Virus record (IMG/VR): IMGVR_UViG_3300042402_001868
Span: 62,001 to 126,000 of that record
Reading direction: 5' to 3' (one strand)
DNA length: 64,000 nucleotides
DNA from: a virus
Below are positions 36,478 to 44,946 of the stretch, one piece after another. Made by a program: the position numbers and the translations under genes. The notes under the pieces were generated by a model, which saw nothing but the letters and a program-made list of their open reading frames with translations, had not been told where the DNA came from and searched no databases. Every line of letters begins with the position of its first letter. Within the stretch, counting starts at the first letter, position 1.

Positions 36478-37513
36478 AATTTTCTACTTCGCCTTCTCTG
36501 TAGATGTCATTGGTAATACAATGGATACCACCGTCCCAGAAAAATCTATGACGAAAAGGGGTAACAATTGGTTCAATATGCTGTTGTTTAAAAAACTCAA
36601 ACATATCCTTATTGTAGTTATTGACTAATACTGTGTGCTCGTTAATTTGTAACATGTTAACATCAAACACAGTTTCGGCAACAAAGCCTAACCAGTGCCC
36701 AAGCCAGGTCTCGACAAAATTGTTAAATTCACTGTTGTCTTGGCTATCCGGAATCCACCAACGACCTTTGTTGCTGTGTTTGAGCTGCCTCCATGCAGGT
36801 ATTGCATTCCAGCTTTGATTCTCAATGTATTTCACTTGCCATCCTGGCAATGTGTCAGTGTAGTTGTTGTGATGATATGTGCTCACAACAACCCCTGGTT
36901 TGACCAAACTAAACACCGCATCATTATGCCCACCAATGAACACTGGCACAATCGTATGATTTGGAAACTGTTGTTTAAAATACTGGTATAGCCACGGATC
37001 TTCCCTGCAGTCAAGTATAATGCAATCACCAACCACTGTGGCCATTGGCGCATCGAACTCTGTTGGGGAAATTATAAGACTGTCGGGAGCCAGCTGATCA
37101 ACCAATGGCTTGAACCATTTAGAATCAGTATTGGTTAACATGAGATTGCTGCCAACAATAAGTTGACAATCTCTAGGCTGCATTGGCGGTTTTGGAATCA
37201 ATGTATAACTGCCCGAAGATTGGTACGTTAACCTTCCTGAGTTTGGATCAATAAAATCCATAATGGTTAGTGTAGTATCAATGACAGGACGCTGAACATG
37301 TACCCCTAACTTACTCAACGTATCGACAAGATTGGAATAATCTTCTTCTGTTTCTCGTGCAATCTTTTGCAGGCTGTCTCTGACCTTGCTGTTTTTTACT
37401 GGTTCGTAAAACTCGGGCAAATAACTAGATCCGACCCAGGTATGCTTCAAGTCATGCCAAGGCGCATTGAATTTAACCTGGCGAGTTGAATAAGTAGTCA
37501 AGGCTGTTTCCAT
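36470..37513 (-). CDS. amidinotransferase, paralogue 2
   Basis: About 347 residues from ATG 37513; the TTG at 37525 is a weaker start. It has the same blocks as the 11047 paralogue: GGHNDAVF with the catalytic His, FVAETVFDVN and C-terminal FFWDGGIHCITND with the likely nucleophilic Cys. The two copies differ widely in sequence, so they probably use different acceptors. It overlaps a PP-loop gene upstream. Confidence 0.85.
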   Translation of the reverse strand: METALTTYSTRQVKFNAPWHDLKHTWVGSSYLPEFYEPVKNSKVRDSLQKIARETEEDYSNLVDTLSKLGVHVQRPVIDTTLTIMDFIDPNSGRLTYQSSGSYTLIPKPPMQPRDCQLIVGSNLMLTNTDSKWFKPLVDQLAPDSLIISPTEFDAPMATVVGDCIILDCREDPWLYQYFKQQFPNHTIVPVFIGGHNDAVFSLVKPGVVVSTYHHNNYTDTLPGWQVKYIENQSWNAIPAWRQLKHSNKGRWWIPDSQDNSEFNNFVETWLGHWLGFVAETVFDVNMLQINEHTVLVNNYNKDMFEFFKQQHIEPIVTPFRHRFFWDGGIHCITNDIYREGEVENYV

Positions 37514-38630
37514 GTGCTTTATCAAATTCTAATCGACTTAAGAATGGCAAATTTTTTGTGCGTATCACAGTGCTGTCGCTTAATTTAAATATCCACCTGT
37601 TATCAAGTAGCCGAACCTTCTTGGCGGTATATGTTGCAAACTGCCCGCTGTTCTGTTTTCCTACGTTGGTATAGTAGTTTTCATTCTGATCAAATTGATA
37701 GATATATTCTTTAAGAAACTGCTTGTACCCTAAGTATCCGCGACCGGCATCAAGTATTAGATCATTGTTATAGTATATGTAGTTTTCAAATTCATCACAC
37801 TCAAAAAATCCACTCACACACTGTTGTGTATAGGATGATTGATTCATAAGGAAAGAATTATCGCCGATTGCATATATCTGGCTTTTTGCCAAACTGTAAT
37901 AACACCATCTAGCTTCTAGAAGCGTATTAATTGTACGACCTGACAGAGCAAAATATTTTTCTGAAAAATCAATAAATTTTTGATCTTGATTAACTTTGTA
38001 AAAATAATCCTTCCAGGGCTGGTACAGTGCATCTATCCCAATCTTGGTAACAAAGCTCTCGTCAAGGCTTGCAGTAAATTCATCCCCGCCATGACCGGTA
38101 ACAAAGTGTCCGTCAAAATGAGTTTGCAAATATACATCTCCGCTGATGTTTAGCAATTCAACCTGCGGATATTGTTTTTGTAGCAGTTCAAAGAACTCTT
38201 GATTTTCGTAGACACTATGTGGAGAATATAAAATTCTCAACCGATTAAAATTAGGAGTATGCCTTAAGAATGCAATAACAAGACTAGTGCTATCGTGCCC
38301 ACCGCTCCAGCACAAATTTAACAATTGATCAAGTTGTAAATAGTGGTCAACACGATTCTTCATAACTTGTTCAAAGGATAAACATGTGACTGGAATTTTC
38401 CAAGGTCTTTGTACTTCAAATTTAAACGGACTTGTTACAGTCTGTGTGCGATCAACAATGTCACCAAACGGAGAATTAGAAAATATTGCGTTGATATCTA
38501 ATAGATAATTGTAATCATTGAATCCATTGATTTTATGTAAGAGGCCCACTGGAGAATACGCGATATTTCGCCATTCTAAAATTTTTCCAATGTACTCAGA
38601 ATTTATTGCTGACAGTAGAGGTAATGACAT
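37473..38630 (-). CDS. PP-loop ATPase-like protein, paralogue 2
   Basis: 385 residues. LCWSGGHDSTSLVIAFL (about 108-124) is a good SGGxDS PP-loop. A later FVTGHGGDEF resembles the second ATP-contact motif of asparagine-synthase-like enzymes. There is no glutaminase domain. The gene runs into the amidinotransferase, so the two may act in sequence on one compound. Confidence 0.75.
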   Translation of the reverse strand: MSLPLLSAINSEYIGKILEWRNIAYSPVGLLHKINGFNDYNYLLDINAIFSNSPFGDIVDRTQTVTSPFKFEVQRPWKIPVTCLSFEQVMKNRVDHYLQLDQLLNLCWSGGHDSTSLVIAFLRHTPNFNRLRILYSPHSVYENQEFFELLQKQYPQVELLNISGDVYLQTHFDGHFVTGHGGDEFTASLDESFVTKIGIDALYQPWKDYFYKVNQDQKFIDFSEKYFALSGRTINTLLEARWCYYSLAKSQIYAIGDNSFLMNQSSYTQQCVSGFFECDEFENYIYYNNDLILDAGRGYLGYKQFLKEYIYQFDQNENYYTNVGKQNSGQFATYTAKKVRLLDNRWIFKLSDSTVIRTKNLPFLSRLEFDKAHGNSLDYLFNSPG

Positions 38631-38905
38631 TAAGAATCACGGTCAGTGACGCACATGATTTCTCTAAGCAGTTGAAGACTGCAATTAAAATCAGTTACGT
38701 CGGTTGTTTCAAATGATCGTATTTTTGATAAAAGTTGTGATTCAAGCTGTGAAAGTTGAGATAACATGCGTAGCCTTCTTTTGACAATCATAGGGTCTGT
38801 TGCATAGTCCACTAATTCAGACAGCAATTTATTCCTGTGATCATTGGCTAGCTCAATAAGTTTTTTTGTTGTTTTTATTTTATAGTAGTTGACATGCTCA
38901 GTCAT
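38630..38905 (-). CDS. small helical protein
   Basis: 91 residues, nearly all helix, rich in Leu and charged residues (KRRLRMLSQLSQLESQLLSKI). Its ATG overlaps the upstream stop by one base, and its stop overlaps the PP-loop start. Function is unknown. Confidence 0.72.
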   Translation of the reverse strand: MTEHVNYYKIKTTKKLIELANDHRNKLLSELVDYATDPMIVKRRLRMLSQLSQLESQLLSKIRSFETTDVTDFNCSLQLLREIMCVTDRDS

Positions 38906-39138
38906 TAGACAGGATCAACACTTGCACTTGAGCAACCAATATTTAGAGTGAAATCAATCCACTCTTCGGCATTTGCTAATTCTGGCCATGAACGTATACA
39001 TACCTGGCGGGTTCCTTCGTCAGTTTCAGTTAAAGTTGTTTCAATTCCTCTAGCTGCCAGTTCATCAAGTTTTTCATGACATAAAGTTGACTGCTCTGGT
39101 GTTATCGGTGGTTGCCAAATTACGGTTGTATAACGCAT
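38905..39138 (-). CDS. small phage protein
   Basis: 77 residues, IWQPPITPEQSTLCHEKLDELAARG start; no family recognised. AGGAGA ribosome site before ATG 39138. An AT-rich stretch with a small hairpin (ATGCTAAAAGCAT) lies upstream. Confidence 0.75.
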   Translation of the reverse strand: MRYTTVIWQPPITPEQSTLCHEKLDELAARGIETTLTETDEGTRQVCIRSWPELANAEEWIDFTLNIGCSSASVDPV

Positions 39139-39190
39139 TATAAGTTCTCCTAATATTGTTATTTATGATAATATGCTTTTAGCATCTATA

Positions 39191-39661
39191 TTATGCTGCT
39201 TTTAGGCTTTTAAATCTGTCGGCAGCATAACTAGCCGCAAACGCATTAGGTTTGACAAAAGGCATGACATTGCAAGTGCCTTTGATATAGCCGATAGCTT
39301 GTGAAATAACACAGCTAGATCCATGCATCTCGTCGGGGCTGATATCCAAATGAACTTCAACATTGCGACCTTCCAGCACCTCGGCTAGTTTAAGATACAG
39401 TTCACTGACTTTGTATACTTCGGTCATGAGTCGCATGGCAGGCTTGGATTCTTTTTGATCATACACACGTTCGCGATGCACCTCACCAAACAGTTTACAT
39501 CCATTGTTACCGTTGATGTGTATCACAATGGCCAACACATAGTCAGCATGCCATACATTGTCGATTCTGATTCGTTCACTGTCGCAGCCAAGATAGATTT
39601 TGGTATCAGGTCCCTGGGCTTCAATAAACTGCTTGACCTTGTTTAGATCCAGTTTTTTCAT
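39191..39661 (-). CDS. YkuK-like (RNase H-like fold) protein
   Basis: 156 residues. IYLGCDSERI near the N-terminus and the C-terminal ISPDEMHGSSCVISQAIGYIKG and PFVKPNAFAAS are typical of the YkuK/DUF458 family, predicted to have an RNase H-like fold. Acidic residues D and E at the strand ends are kept. Nuclease activity is not established for the family. It is downstream of structured element A. Confidence 0.78.
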   Translation of the reverse strand: MKKLDLNKVKQFIEAQGPDTKIYLGCDSERIRIDNVWHADYVLAIVIHINGNNGCKLFGEVHRERVYDQKESKPAMRLMTEVYKVSELYLKLAEVLEGRNVEVHLDISPDEMHGSSCVISQAIGYIKGTCNVMPFVKPNAFAASYAADRFKSLKAA

Positions 39662-39716
39662 ACGTTACTTTCTATGGGTATTTATTGAAGCTAAGATTAC
39701 AGTTGTGTTAAAAAAA

Positions 39717-39897
39717 TGCAAACAAACCGGTTTCGCTAGGGCGTGTGGCTGTCGAACACGATTGGGCTCAATGAGCCGTCGTATAAGTTTGAACCGGCAA
39801 CAGTTATGGGCCTCTCACCCACACACCTGATCCGCTAGATGTACATCACTGCACAGAGCCAGCCGGGGGATTGCCCCTACACGTTTTTTTGTTTGCA
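39717..39897 (-). ncRNA. structured RNA candidate A
   Basis: A 10-bp inverted repeat (TGCAAACAAA at 39717-39726, TTTGTTTGCA at 39888-39897) closes about 160 bases without a coding frame. Inside are hairpins GGCTC-AAT-GAGCC, GGGGATTGCCCC and CGTGT...ACACG. It lies between tRNA-Leu and the YkuK-like gene, downstream of the promoter at 39996-40024. Confidence 0.5.
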
Positions 39898-39901
39898 AAA
39901 T

Positions 39902-39986
39902 TGGTGCCCAGGGTCGGACTCGAACCGACACATATTTCTACGCCAGAACCTAAATCTGGTGCGTCTACCAATTTCGCCACCTGGGC
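39902..39986 (-). tRNA. tRNA-Leu(TAG)
   Basis: Cloverleaf with long variable arm; anticodon loop TTTAGGT; CCA encoded. Confidence 0.95.
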
Positions 39987-39995
39987 TTAACTACT

Positions 39996-40024
39996 ATAAT
40001 AACATACAACGTCTATAGTGTCAA
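39996..40024 (-). promoter_or_regulatory. sigma70-type promoter before tRNA-Leu(TAG)
   Basis: TTGACA at 40019-40024, 17-base spacer, TATTAT at 39996-40001. Confidence 0.7.
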
Positions 40025-40030
40025 TCAATT

Positions 40031-40106
40031 TGGTACCAGGAGACGGAATTGAACCGCCCACGCACAGATTTTCAGTCTGTCGCTCTACCAACTGAGCTAT
40101 CCTGGT
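40031..40106 (-). tRNA. tRNA-Phe(GAA)
   Basis: Anticodon loop CTGAAAA, stems intact, CCA encoded. Confidence 0.95.
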
Positions 40107-40108
40107 AT

Positions 40109-40200
40109 TGGCGGAAGACGGAGGAGTCGAACCCCATCCCTGTTAAGAGAACCTGGTTTTCAAGGCCAGTCGCGGGACCAACCCCACTGCATCATCTTCC
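40109..40200 (-). tRNA. tRNA-Ser(TGA)
   Basis: Long variable arm; anticodon loop CTTGAAA; G discriminator and CCA encoded. One C-A mismatch at the top of the anticodon stem. Confidence 0.93.
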
Positions 40201-40206
40201 TAATTG

Positions 40207-40280
40207 TGGTCTCGGTAGCAGGAATCGAACCTACGCTCGAACGTCCCAAACGTTCAGTGATACCATTTCACCATACCGAG
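40207..40280 (-). tRNA. tRNA-Pro(TGG)
   Basis: Anticodon loop TTTGGGA; C1-G72 acceptor; CCA encoded. Confidence 0.95.
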
Positions 40281-40288
40281 CTTGTGTG

Positions 40289-40363
40289 TGGTACCTGGAC
40301 ACGGTTTCGAACCGCGGACCCTCTCCGTGTAAAGGAGACGCTCTACCCCTGAGCTATCCAGGC
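40289..40363 (-). tRNA. tRNA-Val(TAC)
   Basis: Anticodon loop TTTACAC; CCA encoded; ends just before the radical SAM gene's stop. Confidence 0.95.
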
Positions 40364-40370
40364 AATAATG

Positions 40371-41540
40371 TTATAAATCAAATCCAAATACTGAACTAAA
40401 ATTTTGTGAGCGAGCCTGATCTAAATCAATAGTGTACTCTTTAAATGTCTGCCAACTTTGTTCTTCTGGTGCGTTAGTTTCTAAAATATGTTTAACACTA
40501 ACCAATTGCGAATGCACAGTTGCTACATCATGTTGATCTAGACCAACTGATTTAAGTATGGGTAATGATTTATCAATAGAGTCTATTGCTTGTTTACGAG
40601 CAACGCCGCTGAGAACCGACGGATGTAGCATGCCTTCGACCACAATCATGTCTAAACTGGTCTGATACTTTTTTCTGTAATCACATACAAATGCAATCAC
40701 CTTGTTGACGTCCAGTATGTTATACGCACTGAGGGCTATATTTGTGTTAATGCCGATCCGATTGTTATCAAGTCTCATACGACCGTAAAATTCTAAATTT
40801 TCTAACATGCGCGGCCAGTTGGTGCCATCTCGAGTGTACTCGGCCACTGCATCCACCCCATCTATGCTGAGGGTGAGTTGTACATATTTAAATTGCGAAA
40901 AGCACTCGACTATTCTTGGATTTATAGTGCTGACATTTGTAGTGACTTGTAATGTAATATCCTTGCCATGCCCTTGTTCGACAATAGCGTTGGTAATTTT
41001 CAACATGCCCGGGATAATCATTGGTTCGCCACCGGTGAAGTTGATCCATTTGAGATCAGGAATTAGTTCTACAATGTCATCAATGAATTCTTCGTCATTA
41101 GACCTGTGTCCAAGATCTGAATCAATGTGCCATTTTTTAAGTGCAGGATTGTCATGTACTTCTCGATCAATCAAACTACTCCAATTGGGCTTGCAAATCC
41201 TGCATCGAAAATTGCACAAATTACTCAGTCTGACTTCGATTGCCTGTGGACGACTTGGTGTATCGATATCTCGAGAAAACTCAATTCCGTTCAGTTCATG
41301 AGAACGAAGAAAAATTTGCCTAAGGCTTTTTCCACCTTGTTCTTCGGTAGTTTTACATCGTTGACAACTTTCTGTTAGATTGCCTGATAATAATCCTTGC
41401 TTGACAATTTTCACATGCTCGCTTGCTAGAAATTGTTTAGGACTAGACATCTTAACCGGAGCATGTCCACAGCAAACACTTTGTTCGTCGTAGCAAAAGA
41501 ATCCTCCATGCCACGGAGATGAGCAGTAGAATTCACTCAT
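40371..41540 (-). CDS. twitch-type radical SAM protein in the tRNA cluster
   Basis: 389 residues. N-terminal half-domain C23-C24 and C59-x2-C62; core CNFRCRIC (C109, C113, C116); GGEP at 170-173. It lies between tRNA-Gly and tRNA-Val and probably shares transcripts with them. Same family as the proteins at 117 and 45464. Substrate unknown. Confidence 0.87.
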   Translation of the reverse strand: MSEFYCSSPWHGGFFCYDEQSVCCGHAPVKMSSPKQFLASEHVKIVKQGLLSGNLTESCQRCKTTEEQGGKSLRQIFLRSHELNGIEFSRDIDTPSRPQAIEVRLSNLCNFRCRICKPNWSSLIDREVHDNPALKKWHIDSDLGHRSNDEEFIDDIVELIPDLKWINFTGGEPMIIPGMLKITNAIVEQGHGKDITLQVTTNVSTINPRIVECFSQFKYVQLTLSIDGVDAVAEYTRDGTNWPRMLENLEFYGRMRLDNNRIGINTNIALSAYNILDVNKVIAFVCDYRKKYQTSLDMIVVEGMLHPSVLSGVARKQAIDSIDKSLPILKSVGLDQHDVATVHSQLVSVKHILETNAPEEQSWQTFKEYTIDLDQARSQNFSSVFGFDL

Positions 41541-41553
41541 TAGACTGCACCAA

Positions 41554-41627
41554 TGGAGCGGGGTAGGGGAATCGAACCCCTCGCTTTAGCTTGGAAGGCT
41601 AAGGTATTACCACTATACGAACCCCGC
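41554..41627 (-). tRNA. tRNA-Gly(TCC)
   Basis: Anticodon loop CTTCCAA; CCA encoded. Confidence 0.95.
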
Positions 41628-41628
41628 A

Positions 41629-42387
41629 TTATTCTGATTCCTTGCCAATGTTATCAGCATGATATTTTGGATCAACCTTTTTGGCAATAAAATTTGCAAA
41701 GCTCTTGTGAGCTGACAAAAAATAATGTCCTGACTTGGTATTGTTAAATCCACGATCCACAGCCCAGTTACAAAACTCAGTTTGTCCCAGTGGTCGATAC
41801 ACCGAATCAGGAAAATCATATTCTTGTACTGCACCAAAACTGTCCAGGTTGATAACAGGAATATTTTTTTGTGCTGCCATGGTATTCAATGCCAGTATAT
41901 TTTTTAACTTGTTCATACGACCCCACCAGCGATCAGCATGATGAGTAATCCATTGTTTTTGATATGCAACTATATCGTTATGGTTGTCAACAGGTTCTCC
42001 TGTAGCTTGGCCTTCTAGCATTATTTTGTCTGGAATAACTTTTGAAAAATTGATTTTACCACCAGCAAGGCCAATCCATTCACCTTCTTCGTAGTCCCAG
42101 ATTTCGGTACGTTCGCCACCAGTCCAGCAAGCAATCACAACATCGGGCTTTACTCGTTCTTTGTAAGGATTACAATAAGTTTCAAATATCCTAAATATTG
42201 CATCGTTTGATCCGCCGGGGATGGCATGATTCATTGGATGGTATCCTAGTAATTGGGCCAGTTGAACTGGATAACTCATAAAGTATCCGTAATGTTCTTT
42301 GCCATAATTTAGTAAATCCACATCTGGCTCTGTATTCATTTCTGAACCAGCGGCGTGACTGCATCCAAGTATAAGTGCTTTTTTCAT
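41629..42387 (-). CDS. SGNH/GDSL-like protein
   Basis: 252 residues. GCSHAAGSEM at the N-terminus is a phage-type SGNH block I (Ser nucleophile), with GGSNDAIFR as a likely block III and KSGHYFLSAHKSFA near the C-terminus for the Asp/His block. Such proteins are esterases or acyl transferases acting on lipids or glycans. One of five relatives in the window. It ends two bases before tRNA-Gly. Confidence 0.75.
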   Translation of the reverse strand: MKKALILGCSHAAGSEMNTEPDVDLLNYGKEHYGYFMSYPVQLAQLLGYHPMNHAIPGGSNDAIFRIFETYCNPYKERVKPDVVIACWTGGERTEIWDYEEGEWIGLAGGKINFSKVIPDKIMLEGQATGEPVDNHNDIVAYQKQWITHHADRWWGRMNKLKNILALNTMAAQKNIPVINLDSFGAVQEYDFPDSVYRPLGQTEFCNWAVDRGFNNTKSGHYFLSAHKSFANFIAKKVDPKYHADNIGKESE

Positions 42388-42426
42388 AGAAATATTTATA
42401 GACTAATATTATACATTAGTAAAAAC

Positions 42427-42503
42427 TGGCCGGTCCTGAGAGATTCGAACTCCCAACTTCCAGTTTCGAAGACTGGCACTCTATCCAATTGAGTTAAAGA
42501 CCG
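42427..42503 (-). tRNA. tRNA-Arg(TCG)
   Basis: Anticodon loop CTTCGAA, stem CCAGT/ACTGG; CCA encoded. Confidence 0.95.
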
Positions 42504-42508
42504 ATATG

Positions 42509-42584
42509 TGGCAGGAGATATAGGATTCGAACCTATGCATGTCGGAATCAAAATCCGATGCCTTGACCAACTTGGCGAATCTCC
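42509..42584 (-). tRNA. tRNA-Gln(TTG)
   Basis: Anticodon loop TTTTGAT; CCA encoded. Confidence 0.95.
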
Positions 42585-42596
42585 AACAAAACTATC

Positions 42597-42671
42597 TGGT
42601 GGATGAGAGTAGAGTCGAACTACCACCGGACTCCGTATGAAGGAGGCGCACTACCATTATGCTACTCATCC
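42597..42671 (-). tRNA. tRNA-Met(CAT), probable elongator
   Basis: Anticodon loop TTCATAC; G1-C72 acceptor, so not an initiator; CCA encoded. By elimination it is the elongator Met, since the CAT tRNA at 52561 looks more like Ile2. Confidence 0.85.
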
Positions 42672-42689
42672 TGGAATTTTCTAACAAGG

Positions 42690-43412
42690 CTATTGTGTTA
42701 TTGTAGAATTTTTTAACAAATATATTTTATTTTTATATATTTTATTTTTTACCTTTTGCCATTGGGAATCGTTGTCTAAGTTAACTGGATTGTGACGGTG
42801 GTCAATTTGCCGGTCGTCGACACAGTCAGTGTTAGTCAGTACATTAATATTTTTAAATTCACCAAGTGCTTCGTATCCTAACGGACGTTCTTTAACACAG
42901 ACACTCCATGCCGACCCTAATACGTAAACATTTTTTATGTGAGTATTTTGTGACAGATAATATGTTAATTCCCAGCCCCACTCTATGGCAATTTGAAATT
43001 TGTCATGGTTACTGTAATTTAAAATCAACGGATCGATTGTACGATGGACAAAAATTACACTACCATTAATGATAAAACCTAAGGGTTCACTTTGCTTGAC
43101 TTGTAAGAATAGCCGGTGTACCTGAACTAAATCTCTGATTATTCTGGTTGAATTGTTCTTAATAAAATCATTGTAATTTTTATACCATATATTAGATGCT
43201 GATATTTTTTCTGAGTTACAATCGTATGCGGCTAAGACAACTGTTTTAATATTTTGATTGTTGTCTAAAAATGATATTATTCGTTTATATAATTGGTCAA
43301 TTGTAGATTTACAATCTTCGGGTGACCAAGGATCTATTATTATAGCTAGACTAGGCTGCTCTAGGATCTTGCCACTAATTTCAGTTTTAACTTTATGAAT
43401 TGTATTATACAT
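42690..43412 (-). CDS. unidentified protein in the tRNA cluster
   Basis: 240 residues from ATG 43412 (MYNTIHKVKTEISGK). A frame continuing upstream to 43538 would read through tRNA-His and is not used. SLAIIIDPWSPEDCKS and NVYVLGSAWSVCVKERPLGYEAL suggest an alpha/beta protein. AT-rich relative to its neighbours. No family recognised. Confidence 0.75.
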   Translation of the reverse strand: MYNTIHKVKTEISGKILEQPSLAIIIDPWSPEDCKSTIDQLYKRIISFLDNNQNIKTVVLAAYDCNSEKISASNIWYKNYNDFIKNNSTRIIRDLVQVHRLFLQVKQSEPLGFIINGSVIFVHRTIDPLILNYSNHDKFQIAIEWGWELTYYLSQNTHIKNVYVLGSAWSVCVKERPLGYEALGEFKNINVLTNTDCVDDRQIDHRHNPVNLDNDSQWQKVKNKIYKNKIYLLKNSTITQ

Positions 43413-43449
43413 GATAAAATTACTTATCTGAGTTTGAGACTTAAAACCA

Positions 43450-43526
43450 TGGGGTGCATGATGGGATTCGAACCCACGTATATCGGAATCACAATCCGAG
43501 GTCTTAACCACTTGACGACAAGCACC
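43450..43526 (-). tRNA. tRNA-His(GTG)
   Basis: Anticodon loop TTGTGAT; extra G at -1 opposite C73, the His identity pair; CCA encoded. Confidence 0.94.
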
Positions 43527-43563
43527 ATATAGAAACACACTGTGTCAATGTGTTTTTATATGG
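43525..43563 (-). other. spacer hairpin between tRNA-Lys and tRNA-His
   Basis: A 15-base stem (CCATATAGAAACACA with TGTGTTTTTATATGG, one G-U) joins the 3' end of tRNA-Lys to the 5' end of tRNA-His. It may guide processing. Confidence 0.5.
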
Positions 43564-43636
43564 TAGGACGTATTGGATTCGAACCAATGACCAATAGATT
43601 AAAAGTCTACTGCTCTACCAACTGAGCTAACGTCCC
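43561..43636 (-). tRNA. tRNA-Lys(TTT)
   Basis: Anticodon loop CTTTTAA; CCA encoded. Confidence 0.95.
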
Positions 43637-43688
43637 ACAAATCTTCCCACTCTTATCACTGTCCATTTGGACTCTCCTTTTAAAAACT

Positions 43689-43765
43689 TGGTAGCTTCAC
43701 TGTGACTCGAACACAGGACCCCCGCGTTATCAACACGGTGCTCTAACCAACTGAGCTATGAAGCT
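43689..43765 (-). tRNA. tRNA-Ile(GAT)
   Basis: Anticodon loop TTGATAA; CCA encoded. Confidence 0.95.
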
Positions 43766-43769
43766 GAAA

Positions 43770-43845
43770 TGGTGCCCCCACCATGATTCGAACACGGGAC
43801 CTACTGATTACAAATCAGTTGCTCTACCAGCTGAGCTATAAGGGC
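43770..43845 (-). tRNA. tRNA-Thr(TGT)
   Basis: Anticodon loop TTTGTAA; CCA encoded. Confidence 0.95.
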
Positions 43846-43850
43846 TTGTT

Positions 43851-43926
43851 TGGCTCCCCAACGTGGGCTCGAACCACGGACCAACAGATTAACAGTCTGC
43901 TACTCTACCGACTGAGCTATTGGGGA
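43851..43926 (-). tRNA. tRNA-Asn(GTT)
   Basis: Anticodon loop CTGTTAA; CCA encoded. Confidence 0.95.
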
Positions 43927-43937
43927 ATTGATTGATA

Positions 43938-44026
43938 TGGCCGAGAGCCTGGGAGTCGAACCCAGTGACCGTTATACACAGTCTACAGATTAGCAATCTG
44001 CTGCATTACCGTCCTGCCCGCTCTCG
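43938..44026 (-). tRNA. tRNA-Ser(GCT)
   Basis: Long variable arm; anticodon loop TTGCTAA; CCA encoded. Confidence 0.94.
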
Positions 44027-44033
44027 ACATGCT

Positions 44034-44062
44034 ATTATATAGCAGACACATCTCTGTGTCAA
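44034..44062 (-). promoter_or_regulatory. sigma70-type promoter for the Ser-Asn-Thr-Ile-Lys-His tRNA run
   Basis: TTGACA at 44057-44062, 17-base spacer, TATAAT at 44034-44039: a perfect consensus. Confidence 0.85.
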
Positions 44063-44071
44063 CTTAATTCA

Positions 44072-44614
44072 TTACACCAATGGGATGTTTAACTCTTTTA
44101 GTTTGTTAAGATAGTGTACTTGACCTTGACTGACAGTTGTACGCCAGTCATTTAATGAATCACTATTTGCACCATCACTTACAAACTTATAACACAAAAA
44201 CTCTATGTTATGTTTCTTACATACCTTAGCAATGGCATATGCTTCCATATCTACTACATCAGCAGGTATCAATAGATTACTATCAGTAACAAAGTTATCA
44301 CCTGTGCTACACGTTAATCCATTACCTGTGTCAATGATGATTTCATCTTCAAATGGTGTTTGACCTGGTAGACTACCTAACTCACAGCACATCATATCAC
44401 GTTGTACAAACTTTGACACTTGGTGAAATCCTGACTTAACAGTAACTCCACCTGCAGTACCAAAGTTTATAACACGTTTGGGATTGTACTTTGCAATACA
44501 TTCTGCCGCTGTCATTGCGGCATTGACCTTGCCTACGCCAGTGTAAAACACCTTCATACTATAACTCATGTCAGGTGCTTCATCTTTAAGTGCAATTAAA
44601 ATTAGATCGTTCAT
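44072..44614 (-). CDS. methylthioadenosine/S-adenosylhomocysteine nucleosidase-like protein
   Basis: 180 residues, shorter than bacterial MtnN (about 230). GVGKVNAAMTAAECI, INFGTAGGV and the DMEAYAIAKVC active-site block (catalytic Asp in FVSDGAN) mark the PNP/UDP phosphorylase fold, MtnN side. These enzymes hydrolyse methylthioadenosine, S-adenosylhomocysteine and 5'-deoxyadenosine. With ten radical SAM proteins and a methyltransferase in the window, clearing such by-products is a sensible role. Confidence 0.85.
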   Translation of the reverse strand: MNDLILIALKDEAPDMSYSMKVFYTGVGKVNAAMTAAECIAKYNPKRVINFGTAGGVTVKSGFHQVSKFVQRDMMCCELGSLPGQTPFEDEIIIDTGNGLTCSTGDNFVTDSNLLIPADVVDMEAYAIAKVCKKHNIEFLCYKFVSDGANSDSLNDWRTTVSQGQVHYLNKLKELNIPLV

Positions 44615-44637
44615 TCAGTTGTTTCCGTAACATTATT

Positions 44638-44712
44638 TGGTGGACCGTCCCGGGATCGAACCGGGGATTGAAGCTTGCAAAGCTACTGTGTTCCCATCTA
44701 TACCAACAGCCC
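44638..44712 (-). tRNA. tRNA-Ala(TGC)
   Basis: Anticodon loop TTTGCAA; G3-U70 identity pair present; CCA encoded. Confidence 0.94.
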
Positions 44713-44717
44713 ATGAC

Positions 44718-44792
44718 TGGCGTACCCACTAGGACTTGAACCTAGACTGACGGTTTTGGAGACCGCGATGCTGCCATTACACTATGGATACT
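44718..44792 (-). tRNA. tRNA-Trp(CCA)
   Basis: Anticodon loop CTCCAAA; G discriminator and CCA encoded. A small ACACAC/GTGTGT hairpin lies upstream at 44795-44816. Confidence 0.95.
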
Positions 44793-44819
44793 CAACACAC
44801 TCTTTAGAATGTGTGTATC

Positions 44820-44943
44820 AAAGCACTCTAAAATACTTAGGCTGCCTGTTCTTAAAGAATGCTTTAATACGCTGTAATTTTTCATCTCACACAAGAGACT
44901 CTATCCTACAGGCCGCCCGTTTGTTTATTTTTTAAAGTGCTTT
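44820..44943 (-). ncRNA. structured RNA candidate B
   Basis: Closed by AAAGCACT (44820-44827) and AGTGCTTT (44936-44943), extended by A/T pairs. No coding frame. Located between tRNA-Trp and element C on the transcript started at 45153-45181. Confidence 0.45.
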
Positions 44944-44946
44944 AAC

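Noticed and set aside
40049-40399. 116-residue + strand frame
   Set aside because: It runs over four tRNA genes on the other strand.
42400-42412. TATAAATA octamer resembling a T4 late promoter
   Set aside because: Only a few scattered copies, not consistently placed before virion-type genes.
43413-43538. Upstream extension of the 42690 gene
   Set aside because: It would read through tRNA-His; ATG 43412 gives a sensible start.
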